A stretch of 64,000 nucleotides of DNA. Origin: Candolleomyces eurysporus (lineage: Eukaryota; Basidiomycota; Agaricomycetes; Agaricales; Psathyrellaceae). Where the stretch lies: contig JANBPK010000728.1 of assembly GCA_027579435.1 (NCBI GenBank), positions 16,582 through 80,581 of the forward strand. Direction: 5' to 3'. Every line of letters begins with the position of its first letter. The stretch's first letter is position 1. The translations under genes were made by a program, and so were the position numbers. This document shows, piece after piece, positions 55,001-64,000 of the stretch. Under the pieces are notes generated by a model, which was not told the DNA's origin, ran no database searches, and saw only the letters and a list, made by a program, of their open reading frames with translations.

Positions 55001-55957
55001 GGTCAGTCTATGTGACCATCATCTCCCTTTTCTGAGACTGGTAAGTATGCTTTTAGGCGATTAATGGACATGTTCGTTCGACGTTGTGCGTAACTTGCCT
55101 GAACGCATTCGGAAAAGAGGCGGGAGGGTGTGCTTGGGGTTTGGGGAGTGGGAGGACTCGAGATGAGCCGTGACTGAGACTGGACGCTCTTCAATGTTTG
55201 TCGAGTCGTGACATTAATAATACTGATATCGCTACCGTGCACTGCTGCGCCTGAATTGTGTCATGCCCCTACCAGACTCTCTCCAACTCGCAGCATCCGC
55301 ACGGCGCCAGCACCTTCTACCCTTCAGCAACATTTCATTTATCATCTAAAAATTCTGGAAAAGTAGGGATTGAGCATCTAAAGAGGGACCGCAGGGGATG
55401 GTGCTGGCTCGAGCAACAGCAGCAGCCCGCGTACTGCACCAGATGAGCGTGTTTCAGAACCCCAGTAACACCCTATGTACGTCCCTCCAAGTCCGCCGTT
55501 GTTTGACTGACGCGATTTAACAGGCATCTGCTGCAGGAACAATTTGGGGAAGGTTTTGAGGCTCGGTGTAGTTTGAGTACGATGAGACGGCAGGCCTGCT
55601 GTTGCTCGCAATGTCTTGTCTGTACTTCTTCCTTACCGGTGGTACGCCAATTGCGTTAGGCTTAATGAAGAACGGAGTCAATGCTGCTTTGGGGCGATCA
55701 CAACCTCTGGCTCGCTCCGAATTGAAAACACGTAATTAGGAGAAAGAACTCGTCAGTCCCCAGTCCCAGCCCTGTCAGTGCTTCACAGTACATGCTAAAT
55801 TAAACCAGGATTACAGGTGTCGAGCGGGAAAGGAAAGCCTCGTGTTCTATCTGACCCACGGTGTTACAGCCGGGCGATCGGTAGACAGCCAAATGCGATG
55901 TTCCCGTCATGTGAACTCAAGACACAGGTTTGGGGCACGTTTTGGGCATGGTGCGGC
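55001..55957. repeat. duplicated promoter block upstream of NACHT paralogue 2
   Basis: Counterpart of 49381-50282, including the GGCGCCAGCACCTTCTACCC block at about 55300. Confidence 0.75.
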
Positions 55958-55958
55958 G

Positions 55959-55964
55959 TATAAG
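55959..55964 (+). promoter_or_regulatory. TATA box of NACHT paralogue 2
   Basis: TATAAG, 74 nt upstream of the ATG at 56033, exactly as in paralogue 1. Confidence 0.5.
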
Positions 55965-56032
55965 AAAGCGAGCCACCGCGAAGCTAACGTGTTTTGGGTC
56001 TGACCTCTCCTCACCGACTCACACTCAGCACA

Positions 56033-57894
56033 ATGTCCTCCCATTTCAAAAACGCCAGAAACTTCACCATCGAGGGGGACACCCATATCTATGCGAAGAA
56101 TTACAACCACTATGGTGAACGCCCACCCAAAAGCTCTATTGAGAGTGAGTGGTTTCGAAACGGGAGATCGGTACTCTGGGACTGACCTACGTCTTGCTGA
56201 AAGAGCTGCGAGATCACATCGCTGCTGGAGCATTGCACAACTCCGCTGACCGCTACGACGCACCGAAATGTCATCCAGAAACTCGAGTTGCGGTGCAGGG
56301 CGAGGTTGTTAGCTGGATATGTGACGGAGATAGTGACGATGTGCCCAAGGAGATCATGTGGGTGACGGGGCCGGCGGGGTCAGGAAAGACTGCGATCATG
56401 GGCTCAGTAGCCGACACCTGCCAGGGGAAGGGCATCCTTGGTGCTGCCCATTTCTTCTCGTCCTTCTCCGGGTCGGCGAATAGGCGCTCGAAGCACTATC
56501 TGGTGCCTACGCTAGCCTATCAATTCGTTCAGCACAAAGCCATGACCCAAGTTGCAGCCCAAATCCTCTCTGCCGTTGAAGACAATCCAGCAATCTTCGA
56601 ACAAAATCTCGAGGTGCAGTTGGATCAGTTGATATTGGAGCCATTGCGAGCATGTCAAGATCGCCCACCGCTGTCAGGCTGGCCCAAGGTCATTCTCATC
56701 GATGGCCTCGACGAATGCGGGGCAGACCAATACCAGGATGGTATCCAAAGTAACCCACCTTCCTGCTCCAGCTCCAGAGAGGCCGATCAAATCGAGATCC
56801 TCTCCATATTGAAGAAGGCTGCCAGCGATCCCGACTTTCCCTTCCGTATCGTCATCGCCAGTCGTCCTGAACACGCTATCAAACGCTTTTTCGCTGATAT
56901 CGCGAAGTCCCTGACCAGGGAGCTATTCCTCGATGCGAAGTACAATCCAGACGCCGATATGGCGTTGTTCCTCGAGAGCAAGTTCGCAAACGTTCGACGT
57001 GAAAGTCACCTCCCGTCATCGTGGCCCAGCAAAGATGTTCGGCAAACCCTGATCGCCAACGCTTCCGGGCAGTTCATCTACGTAGCGACCGTAGGGCGAT
57101 TCATGGAAGTATCCGGTGGGGATCCCGACGAACTCTTGAAGCAGGTCCTACGGCTGCCCGGTTTCAAGGACTCCACCGGTGCACTCGCACCTCTGGACGC
57201 ACTGTACACCCACATTCTTAAATCCAGTCCTGACCCACTTCTCAGTATCCTCTGGCTCAATTTGATTTTCCGTGAAGGATATCTGGATCACTCAAGGGGC
57301 CTACGAACACAAAGCCCAGCAGCAGCATGGGTTTGCCTATATCTGGAATCATATCCTGGCCAAGCATCGTATATGTTCAGAAATCTCAACTCACTGGTTT
57401 CCATTCCTTCCTTGGAAGATCACAGCTCACCGTATCGCTTGTACCACAAGTCCCTGGTGGACTTTCTGCAGGAGAGATCCAGGTCGGGAACCCTTTACAT
57501 AGAGTCGGAGGTGGTGTTGGAACACTTTGTCGACTGTTACTTTCACCTTTGGAAGAGTAGGTGCTGATCTGTCTCCTTTGGTACTGGGCTGAAGATATTT
57601 TGTAGGCAAAGGCCCAGAACGCTCTCTAACCCCACAGGAATGGAAGATCTTCTTCGACAACTTCTTTGAGGAGAATATGGTTTTGAAAGTCTTTTCCCAG
57701 TCTGCCAAGGAGTTGAGTCGCCTGGACACAATCATTTTGTCCTGTGATGTAGCCTGGTGGGTGCAGCATTATTTAGAGGATGGCCAGTGGGGGAAANTTT
57801 TCTATCAACCAGCTCTTTTGCAGAGTCCATGCAACAGTGAGTGCAATTGTCTAAGTCTTTGAATCCCTGGCAGGCTCAGACCTTTTCTTTGTAG
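56033..57894 (+). CDS. NACHT-family NTPase, paralogue 2
   Basis: Exons 56033-56144, 56204-57556, 57606-57836, 57874-57894, the same structure as paralogue 1 with intron lengths 59 and 49 kept. Exon 3 has one base too many; the n at 57797 next to an A run is the likely extra base, since without it the frame matches paralogue 1. N-terminal segment ARNFTIEGDTHIYAKNYNHY is identical. P-loop GPAGSGKTAIMG, Walker B KVILIDGLDECG and IVIASRPEHA are intact. Differences cluster in a Ser-rich insert after DECG (SCSSSREAD) and in the C-terminal third (REGYLDHSRGLRTQ). The silent or conservative nature of most differences suggests both genes stay under constraint. Role as for paralogue 1. Confidence 0.83.
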
Positions 57895-58561
57895 TGTCAT
57901 TGGTATACCCGATGCCGCCCAAGTTGCAGGCATGTCAGAAGCGGATTGATCAAGGCCTTAGGCAAGGAAGCCAGCTGGAAGACCCCAAACAGGTGGCACC
58001 TACTACGCCACAGATTTTTTCACTTGGAAGAGAACCATGCAGGGTTTGACAGGATGTGGTGATTTCATTGTGCAGGTTGGGACGCCAGCCTCTACTGTGC
58101 CAGAATGAATTCGCTGTGTTGCTGCTGCAGCTCAACTGGTAAGTCATTTGATTGTTTGCCGCTCTCTGGTGCTTCCCTAACCAACCACGATATACAGATG
58201 CCAGCAAGGTGTGACCTTGAAGGCCGGCTGTCCTTTTTACCAGCATGGTACTGTCTTTTGATGTTTGTCATGAATAGGCCTCTAGATACTGTATTTACAA
58301 TTTCGAGTAATATTGTGAACCCTTTGAACCTGTGTTTTGGGCTTCTTCCAAGTGTTATTGAATCTGAACGAATCAGTCTGAAGCTGAACGAGCCTGTTAT
58401 AGGATACAAGGAGATAGGTTAAGAGGCGCTTGGGGTTTGGGAAGCGGAAGAAAGGGAATTAATTCAGGGGGGGTTGTGACATCCTTGACATATAGGTTTA
58501 GGGTGTATGGATAGATCCACTGCGCAATGGTCTAACAATGTCCAAATTCCATTGAGCTCAT
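57895..58561. repeat. downstream block of NACHT paralogue 2
   Basis: Counterpart of 52224-52903. Ends at CATTGAGCTCAT, where an LTR has inserted. Confidence 0.6.
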
Positions 58562-59908
58562 TGATACGCCGCTTGCATAGATACCCTCTCAAATTCATTC
58601 TTATAGTTTGCGAACCGACGAAGCTAATTGGAGAGATCTTCTTGAAGGGAGGGAAATATACATAAGAGTTGGAGTTATCCCTGACTGTCAACTAAGCATA
58701 CGCCCTAGAGAACAAAGGAACGTCGAGTAAGATGGTTCTGCGACAACACTTTAAGTTCATGGAGGTCTTGTGAACGTATCCGAAACGCAGTAATACTATT
58801 TGAAGTCTAACTAGCATGCCTGACCTGGTGAGGTACGATGCTAGGGGGAGTTGTGCACATTACAAGGGAATTCGCCCTGACATTTGCTAAGCAGGAGTCT
58901 TCACAAAGCAGCCGGTGGCTTCGAGAATTGATGAGTGATCCGCTAAGTCAATAAGCTTTGACGTGACCAGAATTGGAAGGAACAGAAGCAGTGATCAGTG
59001 TCGGACAGCTAATCTGAAGTTTGTGAACCTGCTTGGAAAACCGGAAAGCACGACTAAAGCTTATGTGGTCATTTACCCAAAGCTTGGTCAGCCTGTCCAT
59101 AGCCAAGAGATAGAAAGAGTCAGCAGAGTAGTGAAGCAGTGTGGCTTGGTAGAGCCAAGCACCCAAAATTTGGATCAATTTGTTGGATTAGGTGCGCAAA
59201 CAGAAGGGTGAGCTCTCCGGAAGCAATCCTCAGTGAATATCCATGCGGAATCGACAACAGCCGCGCCCAGAACAGGTTTGTGAAGCGCCTGGGCTGCGTT
59301 CTATGGTTCGAGACTCAACTCTTGGCCTTCGATACCCTCATTTGATTGTGTTTCTTATCTTTCTCTGTCTCTGTCATCTGTTTGTTTCTTTGCCTGTTTG
59401 CCAAACAATAATTACCTATATCTATGTCTCTGTTTTTGTCTATTTTAGCATTAGTGGGTAGCTAGCGTTTGTATTTCACGTCAGGACCATGTTCCCAGGA
59501 ATCTACAAGAGCCATCTGTTATTGAGAAAAGAGTGTTTAAGTTTGCGAAGTCAATCAGAGTTGTGTCGCTTGCATTTTATCGAATCGTTCTTGCGTTCAA
59601 GTTGCTTGAGGCCGTGTTCCTCTGTTTGCAAAGTTATCCGTTGTATCTCAAACCATACCATGTGTTAGCAAAGTCACTTTGTGAAGTATTTCTATTGTTG
59701 CTGGTTGAGCCTTAGCTCCCCCTCAAACTTGCGATTGTACAAGAAGAGTTCTAGAAGCCTCTGTCAACTTGACTTAGAGCTTTTACCTATACCCCTTGCC
59801 CGCCTTTTTCTTCATGAAGGTATTTGGTGTGTTGTGTTGTTGTGGTTGTGTGTGTTTTAGTTCTATAGTTTGGTTGTTAGAGTGCCCTAGTTTGCTACCT
59901 GCACATCA
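58562..59908 (+). repeat. solo LTR family 2, complete
   Basis: 1347 bp, TGATACGCCGC to CCTGCACATCA. The paralogous site at about 52870 lacks it (GAGCTCGTGATAATA), which fixes both ends and shows insertion after the block duplication. The target duplication is not clean (CTCAT on the left, TCGTCAT on the right). Confidence 0.85.
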
Positions 59909-60358
59909 TCGTCATGATAATATTGAGACTGAATTCATGCTTGAATCCATCCTGACTCCCTTCAACTTCCATTCAATGCATCCTGGACCAAAGCCTGGTA
60001 AGGTAGACGACATTGACAAATGGCAAATGTTATGTGATGAGCATGACATTCCCATATTGAGCCACGATTTTGGCAAAATGCGAGGATGAGAAATAAAAGG
60101 ATAGAAATCAGAAATTTTGCGCCCATAGAAATGTATAGAGGGGGCCTAGCTCCATTCTTATGAAAAAATTAGATGGTTTTGTGGCTTGAGCACAACAAAA
60201 TAAGGAAAATGGCACAAAATATATCAGATTGGGGTGCTCGACGTGTTTACTAATGACAAACACGACCATTCAGATGGGTAAACACAGGAAGTACTGGATC
60301 TCAAGGCTTAAGAACCTTTTAGGAGGTTCAGACTCCCTTGAAGATGCCAAACCTCCAC
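59909..60358. other. tail of the duplicated block and unassigned sequence
   Basis: 59925-60000 continues the block (CTTCAACTTCCATTCAATGC). The rest is unmatched and noncoding as far as I can see. Confidence 0.4.
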
Positions 60359-61764
60359 TGATGCGGCGCATGCCTGTATACCCTGAGAAAAATCGCAAAT
60401 TAATAAAACTTTTCTTTGGAAGTGCTTCTGAATTAAAGGACTAAGTAACAATGACAACTTATAGAACTTAGCATGTCTTCTGAACATTGCAAAACCAAGA
60501 GTCAGAGTGGTTCCTGGCTTCAGACTTAGCAGCTCTCAGGGATCCAGCTCAGTGACCCAAGTACAACAGTTCAGCAGTGGTGCTTCAAAATAGGAAGGCC
60601 CTGCAAACGTATCCGAAGGGTAGAGAAATAATTTGGAACCATAACTGTATGCCCGACCTGGCAAGGTACGATGTAGGAAGAGAGTCTGCACACTACAAGG
60701 GACATTTGCCCTGACATTTGCTAAGTGGAAAGTGTAATGTAACTCTGCAGCTTTGAGGACATGATGGCAAATCTGTTAAGTCAAATAAACCTGACAGTTG
60801 CCGGATTTGGAAGTACAAGCAGCTTGGTTGAGGGCTTCTGAATAGCCAACTCAAGGTGTGAACTGATGCGGAGTAGGGACCGGACCCTTGGCTTTCTTCA
60901 GAACCTGAGATAGGTTTCAGTCTTGTGAGCTGACATGGATAACAAGGAAAGCATGGAGTGCGGAAGGATGTGGAATGCCTAGAGCCAGGGCAACAACATG
61001 ATGAGGGCTTGGGAGTGGTGCCCAGCAAACCAGATAGACGGAAGTAGGGTCGGGAGCAAAGGGTGCTCACCTCTGAACCTATTCCAAACTATCAAAGCAT
61101 GTGGAAATAGTGGAGTGCCGTTTCGGCAGCGGTTCCAAATGCGTCTCGATGCAAGTCTAGGAAGGTTGAGACTTAGTTCTGGAACTTGGATACCTCATAT
61201 GATTATCTCTTTTTGGACTAGTTGGTTTCATGTGTTTATATCTCTGTTTGTTCTGAATGTGTTTGCCAAACTTATTTATAGTATTTAATCTTGGACTCTA
61301 AGTAGCTGAATCTACATAGCGGGTAGCTAGCGTTGTATTTTGCGTCCAGGTCCGTGTTACCCACCAAATCTACAAGAGCCTTTCTGTTATCTTTTGTGTG
61401 TTTAAGTTCAGAAGTTGTTCGGAGGCCATGTCCTCATCGTGTTGTCACAGTTATATCGCGTCGAGACCGTGTTCTCACTTCTGAAGTCGAATCTGTTTGT
61501 CGTCAAGTTAGTTGTCCACAAAGTTTAGCTTCCGAAGCAATAACATCAAACCTGGTTGGGCCTTAGCTCCCCCCTTGAACTTGCGATTGCAAATTTTATG
61601 TTCTGAAGCCTTAGTCCAACTAGACTTAGCGCTTTTCACTATACCCTTGCCTGCCTCTTATCTTCTGAAGATACTTGGTGTGTTTGTTTTGTGTGTGTGT
61701 TGGTGTTAGAGTTAGGTTCTTTGTCTTGTTGTGTTTTGAGCCTTAGAACGCGACCTGCGCATCA
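60359..61764 (+). repeat. solo LTR family 3, complete
   Basis: 1406 bp, TGATGCGGCGC to CCTGCGCATCA, flanked by CCAC on both sides (60355-60358 and 61765-61768). Inverted counterpart at 30526-31930. Confidence 0.82.
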
Positions 61765-62583
61765 CCACCTAAAAAGAAGAAAAACACGTTGGATAAAGAA
61801 AATTAGCCAGTTCAGCCCACTGTATGTTATGTAATAACCCCTAGGGTATCTTTTTTTTTCTATTATTTACTTGTATTTGACTTGGACTTCCTTGGACTTA
61901 TCTCCTTAGTAGTATGTTATCCTTTCCCTTTGCCCCAGTCTTGACCCTTAGCCCGAGGACACCCTATGCCCTTCCCCTTTGCCCTGGTTTTGCCCTTTAC
62001 CTTTTGCCCTTTGCCTCGCTTTTACTATTAGTAGTTGATACTTATTGATGGAACCAGATAGCTATCAAGTAGGAACAGTAGAAGCACAGATGCTGGTCAT
62101 TGAAGTCAAGCCAGCCCAGACTAGCCCGATTCTGCAAGTAGTATAAATATCAAGCTAAACTGTAAAGTAGTTCTTTAGCTTGTTCTTGAGAATCAACCCT
62201 CATCTACTTGTACTTGGTGCCTGACAGACAAATCCTGCCATCCTCCCTCTGTGCATGCTCAGTTTGAGAACACAGTGGATGCTCAACAATGAGTACATCT
62301 GTCTCGACATCATCCCTCATCTCGCTTTAGTCAGAGGAATAGACCTTACTCTAGGCCAAATCCTTCTGACAATCACGCCCTTGCCCTATTCGATTCACAA
62401 GCCAATTCCCTATTGTTGCCATCTGCTCAAGAGCTGGTAGGAGCCCTCTTGCTACAACATCTATTGGGTCCATTTGCTACAAAGAAGGATCAACTGTTGT
62501 GGATATTACGTGCTTCGAGCGCCATTCAGAAGAACGCGTTGTCTCAAATTCATTTGAACTCCACATCACCAATTACATAGACA
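61765..62583. other. unassigned repeat-like sequence
   Basis: A poly-T run near 61850, pyrimidine-rich CCCTTTGCC repeats near 61930-62020 and AGTATAAATATCAAG near 62138 that could be the promoter of an LTR. I cannot assign it to a family. Confidence 0.3.
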
Positions 62584-63514
62584 ATGTTGTCCTCATGCTT
62601 ACACAATATTGAGGAAGGACTTTGGTTCCCTTCCCTTAATCCTCTCCAAGAAGCTCTCCTCACTGAATCAACTGCTCCTATCAATGATAGTTGGCAAAGA
62701 CCCTTTGCATCTCCAGCAACTACTCCTCCTCCAGACCCCAGACCCCTGAATCCTCTCCCAGAGAACCTCCCTGAACAACCACCCTGTGCCAGAGGGAATC
62801 TCTTGCATGCGCTCTTGACCTGGCAGCGTTATGCTTCAGGACCCAGAGTATCGGTGATCACTCTCCACATCTGTCATCACTCTCCCTCTACCCTTTCTTG
62901 TGAACAATTACACATCTCTGTGTTCCTCACCACATTCAACCTCCGTACCTCGGAGGTTCTGGTCAAACCTCTGAACAACCTGAGGTACTCCATAACACTG
63001 TAAGTCAAGTAGCTTCAGGTACAACAAGATTGCAGGCTTACAGCATTTATCACAAAATTTAGTTCAAAGTGCGTGTCAAGAAGACATTAAAGCCTATTCG
63101 TGATGCATTAGCAGTGCTGACATCAACCAGGCGCCCATCTGATAGCATGGCTCAGACTGGCATGTTCCAGTGCCAGACTTCCAGATCACTGGCGACAACA
63201 CCTTCACTCTCATTCCAATACACGTTCCGATTCAAAGATCATCAGAAAGAGCCCAGTATAAGGGAAGACTGTCAAGAAGACACGCTATCCATTAGCAGCT
63301 CTGATGGGCACGACAATTCTATTGACCCCGCACATATCACGGAATGCTGAGATCAAGAGGTCAAGCATCCAGCTCCTACTCCTGCTGAACACTCCAGCTG
63401 CCATAGTGATGAGCATGATGGGAAACAGCAAGAGGCACCACTGGTCTCAGAGGCAAAGCAGGCACTTGCCAATTTGGTGATGAAGCTGCAGGGCAAAGAA
63501 TTTAAATCTCGCGG
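62584..63514 (+). other. possible decayed coding region
   Basis: A 139-aa Pro-rich frame (62584-63003), a 93-aa frame (63069-63350), and a codon-like stretch just before the LTR (EAKQALANLVMKLQGKEF, about 63447-63500). I do not recognise them. They may be parts of one transposon or gene cut by the LTR at 63515. Confidence 0.25.
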
Positions 63515-64000
63515 TGATGTGATCTGTGCTGCCAAGCTCAGAACACACACACACAAAACCAACTAACCACAACCTATACCCAGGCTGCGTAAAGTCAAGC
63601 GGTGTGAGAGTCAGGCCGCACGAAGTCAAAGTGCGAGTTTGTGGGGGTTGTTGAGTGAATTAAGAATACTAAGTTCTCAAGTTCTCTCGTAGATACACAC
63701 TCCACAGAACTAGAAGTACCCTAGTGTACTGCTAGCAAGGTTCCTATTCTTCAGTAGTCACTCCTTATGACTGCTTAAGTTCCTAAGTTCCAATGCAACT
63801 GATAGTTCACGCCATGTGAAATATAAGCAGAAAAGCTCGATAGATTCGTTGATNAAACGCAAGTAAAGATAGAACAACAATGATACGATGATGCCGCTCG
63901 AGTCAGTAGTTAGCGTGTATATATACTGCTTTCGAGCTGCGTAAAAATAGATAAAGAGACATGTGATAGATAAGCAACTAGCCAATAGTAAAAGTCCAAG
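63515..64000 (-). repeat. LTR family 1, minus strand, cut by window end
   Basis: Starts with the reversed LTR end TGATGTGATCTG and runs parallel to 26243-26740. CpG words are partly lost. An extra n at 63854. Confidence 0.8.

Noticed and set aside
1..64000. tRNA or rRNA genes, CRISPR arrays
   Set aside because: No cloverleaf A/B-box pairs or rRNA segments recognised by eye; regularly spaced short repeats with unique spacers are absent and not expected in a fungus.

Overview
The window looks like a repeat-rich stretch of a basidiomycete genome, most likely an Agaricomycete. A Rhizoctonia/Ceratobasidiaceae-type fungus is my guess, but no marker in the window proves it. Evidence: short introns of about 48-95 bp with GT..AG ends and CTRAY branch points, several NACHT NTPase genes of the mushroom type, a Plavaka/KDZ transposase, a fungal Ty3/gypsy element, a BED/hAT transposase and a housekeeping RNA cytidine acetyltransferase split into 11 exons. 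There are no CRISPR arrays, operons, rRNA or recognisable tRNA genes.

Layout. 1-5.5 kb is ordinary gene space: an HNH-type protein leaving the left edge on the minus strand, then a complete NAT10/Kre33 gene. 6.2-7.3 kb holds the 5' half of a NACHT gene that stops just after its P-loop, where it meets a 5'-truncated Ty3/gypsy element (7.3-18.8 kb). That element carries gag-end, protease and RT/RNaseH/integrase frames on the plus strand. Between pol and its polypurine tract/3' LTR it carries two intact, intron-containing genes on the opposite strand (called A, 436 aa, and B, 739 aa, here). 18.8-25.7 kb holds a dead Tc1/mariner-like transposase and a decayed Plavaka element. 26.2-31.9 kb is a stack of nested solo LTRs of three families, including a tail-to-tail pair forming a long palindrome. 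32.6-36.4 kb is a hAT transposase with two stops and an insertion. 36.6-42.0 kb is a patchwork: a fold-back element, a decayed copy of the A/B cassette, a MULE-type MITE with perfect 9-bp target duplication, and an LTR remnant.

42.5-60 kb is a resistance/incompatibility-like cluster. It has one minus-strand NACHT gene with a long helical N-terminus (764 aa, 7 exons) and two plus-strand NACHT paralogues (573 aa and its near twin). The two paralogues arose by duplication of a block that also holds a decayed GH92 mannosidase gene; further fragments of the block lie at 36.6 and 45.5 kb. 60-64 kb is more solo LTR and unassigned repeat sequence.

How it fits together. The region is a NACHT gene nursery flooded with transposons. 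Most elements show CpG-to-TpG/CpA decay, including loss of catalytic aspartates. The gypsy element at 7-19 kb is the youngest-looking and keeps open reading frames. Its antisense A/B cassette, with a Zn2Cys6-spaced cysteine cluster in B, is the most unusual thing I see. Scattered 'n' bases often behave like spurious extra bases next to homopolymers and break frames artificially.
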